From Tubiluchus corallicola (lineage: Eukaryota > Priapulida > Priapulimorpha > Priapulimorphida > Tubiluchidae), in NCBI GenBank assembly GCA_030141605.1, contig JAQGDQ010002392.1, positions 64,001-128,000 of the forward strand: a stretch of 64,000 nt of DNA, given 5' to 3'. This document shows, piece by piece, positions 1 through 7,179 of the stretch. The notes below the pieces were generated by a model. That model saw nothing but the letters and a program-made list of their open reading frames with translations. It ran no database searches and was not told the origin of the DNA. The stretch's first letter is position 1; every line of letters starts with the position of its first letter. The position numbers and the translations under genes were made by a program.

Positions 1-28
1 AGTAGTTTTTTCTTGGTCTTGCAACCTC

Positions 29-117
29 TCTTGTTAATGGATGTACTCTACGTTTCAGAGGATTTAACAAGTTTTTTTAGTAAAAAATCCTCTTGTTAAT
101 AGGTATACTCTACGTTG
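29..117. repeat. Two imperfect 27-bp direct repeats, 62 bp apart
   Basis: Positions 29-55 and 91-117 match at 23 of 27 bases; both begin TCTTGTTAAT and share TACTCTACGTT. The 62-bp period would suit a degenerate CRISPR end or another tandem element continuing beyond the left edge. Two copies with four mismatches and no cas gene are not enough to call an array. Confidence 0.5.
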
Positions 118-261
118 TAAAAGAAATTGCGTTTTTTATGATTGTTAAAGAAAAAAGGAAAATATCCCTATATTTCTAATAATTCTATCCTAAAAATAAG
201 AACAGGAAGAGACATCAAAAAGAACAACATTAACAAACAACTAACAAACGAAAAAACAAGA

Positions 262-430
262 ATAATAGCAATAAACATAGTAGAAACAAGCACCTTAATA
301 AGCAAAAAGGGCAAACAAAAAAACAGGCATAATAGCAATAAACATAGTAGAAACAAGCACTTTAATAAGCAAAAAGGGCAAACAAAGGGCAAACAAAGGG
401 CAAACAAAGGGCAAACAAAGGGCAAACAAA
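262..430. repeat. 58-bp direct repeat followed by five 11-bp tandem units
   Basis: Positions 262-319 and 329-386 are nearly identical over 58 bp, differing by one C/T. The second copy runs into a tandem array of the unit GGGCAAACAAA, with five perfect copies at 376-386, 387-397, 398-408, 409-419 and 420-430. This looks like slippage-prone satellite-type DNA. The lysine-rich reading frame through it (142-516) is best explained as a by-product. Confidence 0.85.
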
Positions 431-649
431 AAGAAAAAACAATAGGAAGAAAGAAATGTTACAGAACCTATAAATCTAAGAAAAATAAAAGTTTAAATAC
501 TTACAAAGTATTGTAGTATTAACAAATAGGAATGTTATTTTTTATTTAAGCTCTAATCAAACTACTTTAAATTATTTTAGTTTTAAAAAAGACCACAGAA
601 ATATGTAAGTAAAAAGAAATATAGGCAAATCTTGCCCCTATGTTTGCCC

Positions 650-690
650 CTGCAAAAAACAATCCCCTGTAAAGCATTTGTTTACAAGGG
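650..690 (-). terminator. Rho-independent terminator after tRNA-Cys
   Basis: On the minus strand, the arms at 681-690 and 664-673 form a 10-bp stem with one imperfect pair and a 7-nt loop. It is followed by a run of six T (about 652-657). It lies 17 bp beyond the tRNA-Cys 3' end, in the right direction. Confidence 0.65.
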
Positions 691-707
691 ATTATTCATT
701 TCATCGG

Positions 708-778
708 AGGTCTCGAGCGGATTCGAACCGCTGTAAATGGTTTTGCAGACCACTGCCTAGCCACTCGGCCACGAGACC
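708..778 (-). tRNA. tRNA-Cys (GCA)
   Basis: The 71-nt minus-strand gene folds as a cloverleaf. The acceptor 5' arm GGTCTCG (772-778) pairs with CGAGACC (709-715). The anticodon loop reads CTGCAAA, giving anticodon GCA, and the T-loop contains TTCGAATC. The discriminator base is U73, the expected cysteine identity base. CCA is not encoded; the next genomic bases read CCG. A consensus promoter lies just upstream at 788-817 and a terminator just downstream at 650-690, so it is probably a single-gene transcript. Confidence 0.97.
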
Positions 779-787
779 TAATTTCTG

Positions 788-817
788 CAAAGTTAGGTTT
801 TTATATATATTTTACAA
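788..817 (-). promoter_or_regulatory. Bacteroidota promoter for tRNA-Cys
   Basis: Reading minus, TTG (815-817) is followed after exactly 19 bp by TAACTTTG (788-795). This matches the known Bacteroidota -33/-7 pattern TTTG-N19-TAnnTTTG. The tRNA 5' end lies 9 bp beyond the -7 box. Confidence 0.7.
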
Positions 818-835
818 TATTTATAAATATTTTTT

Positions 836-843
836 TATATTTG
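836..843 (+). promoter_or_regulatory. Candidate -7 box for the HU genes
   Basis: TATATTTG matches the Bacteroidota -7 consensus TAnnTTTG and sits 27 bp before the HU start codon at 871. No good -33 TTTG is seen at the right spacing. It would fire divergently from the tRNA-Cys promoter. Confidence 0.45.
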
Positions 844-870
844 TTTTCAACAAAAAAATATCTAAATGCT

Positions 871-1155
871 ATGAATAACAAGCAAATTGTAAAAGAGCTT
901 TCTTCAAAATTAAATCAACCTCAAATAGAAGTAGCAAAATTAGTAACATCCTGCACTCAAGTCATATTAAATATTATAGATGAAGATAAAGGTATTACAA
1001 TACCCAACTTAGGAACATTCAAAACCTATATGAAAAACAAAAGAAAATCTTTCGACCCGTTCAACAAAATTATGATAATGCTTCCCCCTAAACGTTTAAT
1101 AAAATTTAGTCCTAGTTCTATTCTCAAAGACGAGTTAAAAAACAAAAAAATCTAA
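871..1155 (+). CDS. HU/IHF-family DNA-binding protein
   Basis: This 94-residue protein has the size and pattern of the HU/IHF family. It has an N-terminal helical dimerisation part (MNNKQIVKELSSKL), then IPNLGTFK, the usual strand-turn before the DNA-binding beta arm, then a basic arm (KNKRKSF) and a closing strand and helix. HU-type proteins bind and bend DNA as dimers in the nucleoid. I chose the ATG at 871; the frame can be extended to a TTG at 841, but the added residues do not fit the family and overlap the candidate promoter. The next gene starts 3 bp after the stop and encodes a second HU domain, so the two are almost certainly co-transcribed and may heterodimerise. That pairing is an inference. 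The arm differs from canonical HU, so a specialised role is possible. Confidence 0.85.
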   Translation: MNNKQIVKELSSKLNQPQIEVAKLVTSCTQVILNIIDEDKGITIPNLGTFKTYMKNKRKSFDPFNKIMIMLPPKRLIKFSPSSILKDELKNKKI

Positions 1156-1158
1156 TCA

Positions 1159-2169
1159 ATGAGCAAAAAGATAACGTTTACAGATCTGATAGAGAAGATA
1201 GCTCAAGAAACAGGAACATCCAAAAAGTTAATACACAATCTTTTAACAGAAATAGCAAATATAACCAAGGAAGGACTAAGTCGTGATGGACAAACAACCA
1301 TTAAAAACTTAGGAACATTTCAATTAAAATGGCACAAAAGCAGAAAAGGAAGAAATCCCCAAACAGGGGAAGAAATAGAACTGCCTGCCTCCAACAGCAT
1401 AGTCTTCAAACCTGAGCTAAAAATAAGAGAACACATCAACCGAAAATATGCATCGTTAAAATCCAAACCCATAGAAGACAATAAAAAACAAAAAGCCCTT
1501 ATCTTAGAAAAACAACCTAAGGCCATCACATCAGGCAAAACAGAAACACCTCGCCCCGTAAAAGAAAAGAAAAAAACAACTTCACTATGGATATGGGGAG
1601 CTGCTATCTTGCTTATAGCTTTAATCGCTTACTATCTATTCGCTCCATCCTCTACTGAAGAGCCTAAAGAATTTACAGAGGCAAAACCAACAGCAATAGA
1701 AGAACACATCAAATCAAACACCACCGAAAAGCCTGTTGTAAAACAAAAAATAGTTCCTAAACCAAACCAAATCCACAAAATACAAGAAGGAGACAAACTA
1801 TGGAGCATCTCTAGACTCTATTATACCAACAATGGTTATCTATGGCCCAACATTTATCGTGTTAATCTAAACATAATAAAAAACCCAGATATTCTGCCCA
1901 AAGGGCATAACATACAAATACCAGTATTGGAAGGAACTCCTGAAAATCCTACACAAAAAGACATTGAAAATATAGCAGAAGGCTTTATTCACGCATATCT
2001 TACTTACAAAAATTTAGGCCACGAGGGAGCTGAATACTACCTATGGGCACTAAAAGAAATAGATGTAGAGCACATTATAGAAAAATACAAAGACCAAATA
2101 GACCCATACGACTTGGAGATAATGAAGAAAATAAAATTTATACCCAAAAACAAACTAAGAAAAGAATAA
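1159..2169 (+). CDS. Membrane-anchored HU-LysM fusion protein
   Basis: This 336-residue protein combines three parts. Residues 1-95 form an HU/IHF-like domain with IKNLGTF and a basic arm containing GRNPQTGEEI, a classic HU arm motif. Residues about 142-163 form one hydrophobic membrane helix preceded by a lysine-rich stretch, which predicts the HU side in the cytoplasm. Residues about 205-257 form a LysM domain (HKIQEGDKLWSIS), which binds peptidoglycan and would lie in the periplasm. A helical tail follows. HU domains joined to peptidoglycan-binding modules are known in Bacteroidota and have been proposed to link DNA or another ligand to the envelope; the actual ligand is unknown. The gene lies 3 bp after a stand-alone HU gene. 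No catalytic motif is seen. Confidence 0.88.
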   Translation: MSKKITFTDLIEKIAQETGTSKKLIHNLLTEIANITKEGLSRDGQTTIKNLGTFQLKWHKSRKGRNPQTGEEIELPASNSIVFKPELKIREHINRKYASLKSKPIEDNKKQKALILEKQPKAITSGKTETPRPVKEKKKTTSLWIWGAAILLIALIAYYLFAPSSTEEPKEFTEAKPTAIEEHIKSNTTEKPVVKQKIVPKPNQIHKIQEGDKLWSISRLYYTNNGYLWPNIYRVNLNIIKNPDILPKGHNIQIPVLEGTPENPTQKDIENIAEGFIHAYLTYKNLGHEGAEYYLWALKEIDVEHIIEKYKDQIDPYDLEIMKKIKFIPKNKLRKE

Positions 2170-2216
2170 CTAATATTTGGAAACTAAAAAGCAAAATATA
2201 TATCTTCTACAACTTA

Positions 2217-3164
2217 CTACAACTCCTCTGACACTTGGTACATATCTCTTATAGCAGAATTTCTATAAATAAGTTCTGCTACAAAGCCTGCTAAGAACAA
2301 CTGTGTTCCCAAAACCATTGTAATAAGAGCAATGTAGAAATACGGATTTTCGGTAACTAAGATTGTATCTACTCCCTCATGTAGGTAATACAACTTTTGA
2401 ATACCTATAACAGCAGAAAATATAAATCCAAAAATAAACATCAGTGTCCCCCAAAAGCCAAATAGATGCATTGGGCGTTTCCCAAAACGGGTCATAAACA
2501 GAACTGTCATAAGGTCTAAGAAACCTCTCAAAAAACGCTCTAAGCCAAACTTAGTTTTTCCATATTTCCTTGCCTGATGTTCTACTACTTTTTCCCCTAT
2601 CTTTGCAAAACCAGCCTCCTTTGCCAGAAAAGGAACATACCTGTGCATTTCACCATATACCTCTATATTTTTTACTACATTTTGTTTGTAAGCCTTCAAT
2701 CCACAGTTGAAATCGTGCAACTTTATACCTGAAAACAAACGAGCAGCAGAATTAAAAAACTTACTTGGAAGCCTTTTGCCAATAGAATCGTATCTTTTTT
2801 TCTTCCAGCCTGACACCAAGTCGTAATCATCGTTCTTTATCATATTGTAAAGCTCTGGAATTTCTTCAGGGCTATCTTGTAAATCAGCATCCATTGTAAC
2901 TACCACATCACCTTTTACCGCCTTAAATCCACAATACAATGCTGCTGATTTGCCATAATTACGCCTCAATCGAATGCCACGTACCTCTTTATTAGCAGTA
3001 GACAATTGTTCCACTACTTCCCAAGATCCATCACTACTACCATCATCTACAAAAATTACCTCATATAAGAATCTATGCTTATTCATAGTCCTTTGTATCC
3101 ACTCACAAAGTTCAACTAACGACTCTTCCTCGTTATACAAAGACACAATAATAGAAATATCCAT
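2217..3164 (-). CDS. Family 2 glycosyltransferase with two C-terminal membrane helices
   Basis: This 315-residue protein is a GT2 enzyme of the polyprenyl-phosphate sugar transferase type (GtrB/DPM1-like). The GT-A fold runs from residue 1 to about 225, starting ISIIVSLYNEEESL. It has FVDDGSSDGS near residues 39-46 and the metal-binding DAD at 92-94 inside TMDADLQDSP. Two hydrophobic helices follow at about 235-257 and 275-300, the usual membrane anchor of this subgroup. These enzymes move a sugar from a nucleotide donor to undecaprenyl phosphate at the inner face of the membrane, feeding lipopolysaccharide or wall glycan modification. The donor sugar cannot be read from sequence. The gene has a consensus promoter at 3496-3526, leaving a long leader of about 325 nt that contains a structured repeat. 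Confidence 0.88.
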   Translation of the reverse strand: MDISIIVSLYNEEESLVELCEWIQRTMNKHRFLYEVIFVDDGSSDGSWEVVEQLSTANKEVRGIRLRRNYGKSAALYCGFKAVKGDVVVTMDADLQDSPEEIPELYNMIKNDDYDLVSGWKKKRYDSIGKRLPSKFFNSAARLFSGIKLHDFNCGLKAYKQNVVKNIEVYGEMHRYVPFLAKEAGFAKIGEKVVEHQARKYGKTKFGLERFLRGFLDLMTVLFMTRFGKRPMHLFGFWGTLMFIFGFIFSAVIGIQKLYYLHEGVDTILVTENPYFYIALITMVLGTQLFLAGFVAELIYRNSAIRDMYQVSEEL

Positions 3165-3312
3165 CTTTTATTTATATTCAAGCTAACAATATGATAAAAA
3201 GAGAATAATAGAAAAAGCATTCCTTATAAGATTGTTTTTTCATTTTGGCAATCTTGTTTTTCTTATACCTAAATCATTAAAACAATTTATCTTTTCTATA
3301 TGCTCCATGATA

Positions 3313-3446
3313 ATTGTATTATCAATTGGTGAAAAATAGTATGCAATGTTAGTGTCATTCTTGAATTTTGTGATAGCAAAATATCAAGAATCTTAAAACG
3401 CATAAGATACTTGCTTTTGCAACTATTACATACTGCTTACTACCAA
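3313..3446. repeat. Dispersed structured repeat A, copy 1
   Basis: This block aligns over about 130 bp with 30355-30487. Shared anchors include TCAATTGG, CAATGTTAGTG, GCAAAAT, and a final CATACTGCTTA resembling CATGCTGCTTA. Its centre forms a hairpin: 3357-3370 pairs with 3377-3391 (ATTCTTGA/TCAAGAAT outer stem, ATTTTG/CAAAAT inner part, one bulge) around a 6-nt loop. The outer stem differs in sequence from copy 2 yet still pairs. The minus-strand translation of the two copies is also alike, so an old decayed reading frame cannot be excluded. Confidence 0.75.
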
Positions 3447-3495
3447 ATCTTCTAATATATTATTCGTTCTCTCTTCACTTTAACGAACAAAGCCG

Positions 3496-3526
3496 CAAAT
3501 TTAAACATCTATAATAACTTTACAAA
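3496..3526 (-). promoter_or_regulatory. Consensus promoter upstream of the GT2 gene
   Basis: Reading minus, TTTG (3523-3526) is followed after 19 bp by TAAATTTG (3496-3503), an exact fit to TTTG-N19-TAnnTTTG. The next gene in this direction is the glycosyltransferase starting at 3164, with repeat A in between. Confidence 0.65.
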
Positions 3527-3636
3527 CTTTTTATTTTACAGAAAAACAAAGATTACATATAGTTTTCTTAATAAAGGTTTACCTATTTAGACTACCTATA
3601 CAGCCTTAACATATTTTACCTTATGTTTATATCTAC

Positions 3637-4626
3637 CTACTTCCTCAAAGAAATAACCTGCCCTTCGGTAACTTCATCCCCCACATTCATATTATTTTTC
3701 TGATACAATTTATCTAATCTTAAACCAAATTTTTGAGAAATAGAATACAAGGTTTCTCCTTCCTGCACTTTGTAGTGTTTATTTTTTCTGGTTGTTCTCT
3801 TCCTTTTTCCCTCTATATATACTATTACATCTTTTTTTAATTTAGCCCCTTGCTCTAAATCATTAAACTGATAAATTTGCCACAATCTCAAATCGTAATA
3901 CTCTGCCAAACTCTCAAAAGTATCTCCATCTCTTGAAACAACATATTTCACACGGTTATTCTCAGCCACAAAACGTTGCTCTGGGTCTTCTATTTCAAAA
4001 TTATCAATATCCTCGAAACGTTCCATTTTAATATCCTTTACACTTACCACCTCTGTAGCTTTCAGCTTGCCATAATCATATTTTATTTGTCTTTTATCGT
4101 AATTATACAAAGAATATCTTTCAATAAGGCTTATCAACTTTTCTGCATAATCAGGTGCTGTAGCATAACCCGCTTTTTTCAGTCCTTTCGACCATCCTTT
4201 ATAGTCCGTTTGTTTCAATTCAAATAAAGAAGAGTAACGCCCCCTATTGGCTAAAAAGTCCGAATGATCTACATATGAACCATATACTGATGGATATTTC
4301 CTAAAACACTCTCCTTTCTCATCATCATCGTGATATACCCTGTCCCCACTCCAAGAAGAATGACATTTGATACCAAAATGATTGTTAGACTTACGTGCCA
4401 AGGTACTATTTCCACTACCCGACTCCAAAATACCTTGAGCCAAGGTAATACTTGCAGGAACACCTGCACGTTTCATTTCCTTTATCGCCAATTGATTGTA
4501 CTTTTCGATATATTCCTCTGGAGTTATTTTTTTATCCTTTGCCAACATATCAGAAGTAGCCAACACCCCTACAACTATCACTACCGTAAATACTTTATAA
4601 ACACTTAGCATATCTATCTTATTCAT
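3637..4626 (-). CDS. Secreted glucosaminidase (GH73) with two LysM domains
   Basis: This 329-residue protein begins with an export signal (hydrophobic residues about 10-29). A glucosaminidase (mannosyl-glycoprotein endo-beta-N-acetylglucosaminidase-like) domain follows at about 35-180, with the catalytic glutamate expected at E68 in AQGILESGSG and the family motifs NNHFGIKC and FRKYPS. Residues about 228-275 and 283-329 are LysM modules; the second reads HYKVQEGETLYSISQKFGL. The protein would bind and cut the glycan strands of peptidoglycan in the periplasm or outside the cell, for wall turnover or daughter-cell separation. The start at 4626 gives a sound signal peptide; an internal ATG five codons later would also work. 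A possible -7 box lies at 4804-4811. It is flanked by non-coding DNA on both sides, so it is likely a single-gene transcript. Confidence 0.92.
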   Translation of the reverse strand: MNKIDMLSVYKVFTVVIVVGVLATSDMLAKDKKITPEEYIEKYNQLAIKEMKRAGVPASITLAQGILESGSGNSTLARKSNNHFGIKCHSSWSGDRVYHDDDEKGECFRKYPSVYGSYVDHSDFLANRGRYSSLFELKQTDYKGWSKGLKKAGYATAPDYAEKLISLIERYSLYNYDKRQIKYDYGKLKATEVVSVKDIKMERFEDIDNFEIEDPEQRFVAENNRVKYVVSRDGDTFESLAEYYDLRLWQIYQFNDLEQGAKLKKDVIVYIEGKRKRTTRKNKHYKVQEGETLYSISQKFGLRLDKLYQKNNMNVGDEVTEGQVISLRK

Positions 4627-4803
4627 TTAGATAACAGATTCTTATTTAGCAATAAAAACAATGTATAGCCCCAAATTGTTAGAAGATATTTTATTATGTA
4701 TTAAAAACTTCCTAATACCTTTTACTATCACAATAGTAAGAAATATAGCAATACTATATATAAATATCTACCAACTTTCAAATCACTGTACTTATTTCCT
4801 CTG

Positions 4804-4811
4804 CAAATATA
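4804..4811 (-). promoter_or_regulatory. Candidate -7 box for the glucosaminidase gene
   Basis: On the minus strand this reads TATATTTG, matching TAnnTTTG. A T-rich TTG lies 16 bp upstream, closer than the usual 19. It would give a leader of about 170 nt. Confidence 0.35.
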
Positions 4812-4895
4812 ATTTGATATTCTTAAACAAAAAAAACTTAATTTTACCTTTTTTATAAAAAAAGTAATAATTAGAAAATACTGCTACCCCTCTTT

Positions 4896-5642
4896 ATGAA
4901 TAACAACAAAATAAGACACCAATTCAAAAAAAGCATTCCCACTTATAACGAATATGCCACTATACAAAAAAAAATATGTAACACTCTTATAACTTTACTA
5001 AAACAACAATCTATTAGCACATATTCCAATATATTAGAAATAGGAAGTGGAACAGGATTACTAACCAAGCAAATAGCAATAAATTTCGCTTACAACAATT
5101 TAAATATCAACGATTTAGTTCCAGAAATGGAAAACCAGTTAAAACAAATCGTTCCCAATTTCACAAAATTCATAGCGGGCGATGCTGAAAAAATAGCCCT
5201 ACCACAAGACCAAGACCTTATAATATCATCCAACACCTTACACTGGTTTAATCACTTGGAAGCCTTCTTCCTCAAAATCAGCAACCATCTTTCTCCTGAT
5301 GGTACACTGGCTTTCTCCACTTTCGGACCAAAAAACTTTGTAGAAATAAAAAAAAACCTCAACATATCCCTGAACTACCTGACTACTGAGCAAATAAAAG
5401 AACTACTACAAAAAAAATTCAATATTATAGCCCACAAAGAAGAAACTCAAACTTTATATTTCGACACACCCTACCAAGTATTACAGCACTTAAAAGCCAC
5501 AGGTACTAATAGTTTAAAGAATTTACGATGGACAAAGCAAAAACTAGCCCAGTTTACAGACGATTACATTGAAAAATGCAACACCCCAAAGGGGCTGACA
5601 CTCACCTATCATCCGTTATATTTCATAGCAAGAAAAAAATAA
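4896..5642 (+). CDS. bioC: Malonyl-ACP O-methyltransferase BioC
   Basis: This 248-residue protein is a class I SAM-dependent methyltransferase. The SAM-binding motif I is LEIGSGTGLLT (about residues 48-58). BioC traits include the N-terminal pattern F...IPTYNEYATIQKK, NTLHWFNHLEAFF in the middle, and LKATGTNSL near residue 202. BioC methylates the free carboxyl of malonyl-ACP so that the fatty acid machinery can build the pimeloyl chain of biotin. The gene stands alone between two minus-strand genes, with no other bio gene in the window. The region just upstream (4627-4895) is AT-rich and shows no further gene. The alternative, a generic methyltransferase, is less likely because of the TGTN signature. 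Confidence 0.85.
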   Translation: MNNNKIRHQFKKSIPTYNEYATIQKKICNTLITLLKQQSISTYSNILEIGSGTGLLTKQIAINFAYNNLNINDLVPEMENQLKQIVPNFTKFIAGDAEKIALPQDQDLIISSNTLHWFNHLEAFFLKISNHLSPDGTLAFSTFGPKNFVEIKKNLNISLNYLTTEQIKELLQKKFNIIAHKEETQTLYFDTPYQVLQHLKATGTNSLKNLRWTKQKLAQFTDDYIEKCNTPKGLTLTYHPLYFIARKK

Positions 5643-5803
5643 TTACAATAACAACATATAGTTTACATTAAGCTATTTACAACATATGGCTAATAATTCT
5701 CTTCTCAGCATATTTGAACGAGTTATTAATCATTTCCTAAATAATTTTCTACCACAACAAGAGCTAATCCGAGTTAAATAAATGCAGTTAATTATTACTC
5801 AAT

Positions 5804-5838
5804 AAAAAAGGCTATCCTTAAAAAAGAATAGCCTTTTT
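5804..5838. terminator. Terminator between bioC and gapA
   Basis: The arms AAAAAAGGCTAT (5804-5815) and ATAGCCTTTTT (5828-5838) form a hairpin with an A/T-rich outer stem. It can serve gapA on the minus strand (T run in the outer arm) and bioC on the plus strand. Confidence 0.75.
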
Positions 5839-5855
5839 ACATATGCAAGTAAATG

Positions 5856-6860
5856 CTAACTGAAAAGTTTTTCAGCCAAATCTATTACACGTGCCGAATA
5901 TCCCCACTCATTATCGTACCAAGAAAGTATTTTTATTGTTTTTCCTTGCGACATAGTAGCAGAGGCATCAAATATTGATGAATGTGGATTATGTATCACA
6001 TCTACTGATACTATTGGGTCTTCTGTGTATTCTAAAATACCTTTCATTGGCCCTTCTGCAGCTTTTTTAACAGCAGCGTTTATTTGTTCTTTTGTAGCTT
6101 CTTTTTTAAGATTAACCACCAAGTCTACCACTGAGCCTGTAGGAGTTGGAACTCTTACAGCCATTCCGTCTAATTTACCAGCCAAATCAGGTATTATTTT
6201 ACCCACTGCAGAAGCTGCTCCCGTAGTAGTAGGTATTTGTGAAATAGCTGCCGAACGAGCTCTTCTTAAATCAGAATGTGGTGCATCCAAAATAGTTTGG
6301 TCATTAGTGTAAGAGTGGATAGTAGTCATTAGTCCATTTTCAATACCAAACTCATCGTTCAACACTTTAGCTACTGGTGCAAGACAATTGGTAGTACAAG
6401 AAGCATTAGATACACACTCGTCAGAAGATTTCAGTGCATCGTCATTTACACCAAGCACTATCATATTATCTATTTTATCTTTAGCAGGAACAGTAAGGAT
6501 AACCTTTTTAGCTCCATTTTTCAAGTGGTCGCCATAACCCCCTCTATCACTTTCTTTTTTTGTAAAAATACCAGTAGATTCTATTACTACATCAGGTGTT
6601 TCGCCCCAAGGAATATTAGCAGGGTTTCTTTCCGCTGATATTTTTATTTTCTTTCCATTCACAATAATTCCTTCGCTATCATAATCTACTTTTCCTTCGA
6701 ACCTACCTTGTGTAGAATCATATTTTAGCAAATGTGCTAGTGTCTTAGTGTCTGTTAGGTCATTAATACCTACTATTTCAAAACCTTGCCTCTCTATGGC
6801 AATCTTAAAAACATTACGCCCAATACGACCAAAACCGTTAATTGCTACTTTTATTGACAT
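5856..6860 (-). CDS. gapA: Glyceraldehyde-3-phosphate dehydrogenase, type I
   Basis: This 334-residue enzyme is full length. The NAD-binding motif INGFGRIGR is at residues 7-15, and the catalytic cysteine C155 sits in [12 protein letters not shown]. The substrate-binding HSYTNDQ and the C-terminal [10 protein letters not shown] are present. It converts glyceraldehyde 3-phosphate, NAD and phosphate to 1,3-bisphosphoglycerate in central glycolysis, and the reverse in gluconeogenesis. A 44-codon lipoprotein gene ends 39 bp upstream on the same strand and shares the likely promoter at 7096-7124, so the two may form one transcript. A hairpin terminator lies at 5804-5838. Confidence 0.98.
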   Translation of the reverse strand: MSIKVAINGFGRIGRNVFKIAIERQGFEIVGINDLTDTKTLAHLLKYDSTQGRFEGKVDYDSEGIIVNGKKIKISAERNPANIPWGETPDVVIESTGIFTKKESDRGGYGDHLKNGAKKVILTVPAKDKIDNMIVLGVNDDALKSSDECVSNASCTTNCLAPVAKVLNDEFGIENGLMTTIHSYTNDQTILDAPHSDLRRARSAAISQIPTTTGAASAVGKIIPDLAGKLDGMAVRVPTPTGSVVDLVVNLKKEATKEQINAAVKKAAEGPMKGILEYTEDPIVSVDVIHNPHSSIFDASATMSQGKTIKILSWYDNEWGYSARVIDLAEKLFS

Positions 6861-6899
6861 TTTTAATGTAATTTTAAAATTAATAAAAACTTAACTTAT

Positions 6900-7034
6900 T
6901 TATATATTATTTTGATTGTTTATATCCACTTGCGAATATGCTGGACAAGGAATAGACTTCTTGTTTACACCACAAGAGCTAACTGCCAACAAAGTAACAA
7001 CTAAAACAATAGTAAGAAACACTATTTTCTTCAT
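6900..7034 (-). CDS. Small lipoprotein of 44 residues, function unknown
   Basis: The minus strand encodes a 44-residue peptide starting ATG at 7034 and ending TAA at 6900. It begins MKKIVFLTIVLVVTLLAVSS followed by C21 and GVNKKS. That is a textbook lipoprotein signal: positive N-terminus, hydrophobic core, lipobox AVSSC and cleavage before C21. The mature part is only 24 residues with one more cysteine (C30, in IPCPAYSQ) and an asparagine-rich tail. A consensus promoter lies 62 bp upstream and gapA follows 39 bp downstream. I do not recognise a family. The lipobox, promoter and upstream position support a real gene, but its role is unknown. Confidence 0.7.
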   Translation of the reverse strand: MKKIVFLTIVLVVTLLAVSSCGVNKKSIPCPAYSQVDINNQNNI

Positions 7035-7095
7035 AATTTTGCCTATTTATTTATTCACTCTATCTTCTATAAATTATAACTAAGATAAAAGTACG

Positions 7096-7124
7096 CAAAA
7101 ATAATGAATTTTTCTTATGTGCAA
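7096..7124 (-). promoter_or_regulatory. Promoter for the small lipoprotein and gapA
   Basis: Reading minus, TTG (7122-7124) and TATTTTTG (7096-7103) are separated by 18 bp, close to the consensus spacing. It faces away from the kdsA promoter box at 7137-7144. Confidence 0.55.
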
Positions 7125-7136
7125 GGTTTTTATTTT

Positions 7137-7144
7137 TATTTTTG
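7137..7144 (+). promoter_or_regulatory. Candidate -7 box for kdsA
   Basis: TATTTTTG matches TAnnTTTG and lies 35 bp before the kdsA start codon. The -33 region is weak. Confidence 0.45.
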
Positions 7145-7179
7145 CAATAATAATTTTACGAATTTTATACACTACTTAA

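Larger units (their letters stand above)
1..650. other. Gene-free repetitive AT-rich region
   Basis: I see no credible gene here. The open frames on both strands are low-complexity translations of the repeats: lysine/asparagine-rich on plus, leucine/phenylalanine/cysteine-rich on minus. The stretch holds two imperfect copies of a 27-bp sequence (29-55 and 91-117), a 58-bp near-perfect direct repeat (262-319 and 329-386) and a tandem array of an 11-bp unit (376-430). It lies downstream of the minus-strand tRNA-Cys and its terminator. Confidence 0.6.
3165..3636. other. Intergenic region with promoter and structured repeat
   Basis: This 472-bp stretch between two minus-strand genes carries no coding frame that I support. 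It contains one copy of a dispersed structured repeat (3313-3446) and a consensus minus-strand promoter (3496-3526). A transcript from that promoter would carry the repeat in its leader ahead of the glycosyltransferase. Confidence 0.6.

Noticed and set aside
1-99. Open frame entering from the left edge, ending TAA at 97-99
   Set aside because: It is only 32 codons and crosses the first copy of the 27-bp repeat; the second copy has stops in the same frame, so coding is not supported.
29-117. CRISPR array
   Set aside because: There are only two imperfect copies with four mismatches, no cas gene, and no further copies inside the window.
168-425. 85-codon hydrophobic minus-strand open frame
   Set aside because: It is the antisense of the same low-complexity repeats; its Leu/Phe/Cys richness follows from base composition.
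142-516. 124-codon lysine-rich plus-strand open frame
   Set aside because: It starts with TTG, is a translation of tandem repeats and has no family-like pattern.
4661-4858. 65-codon plus-strand open frame upstream of bioC
   Set aside because: It is AT-driven, without a family pattern, and overlaps the promoter region of the glucosaminidase gene.
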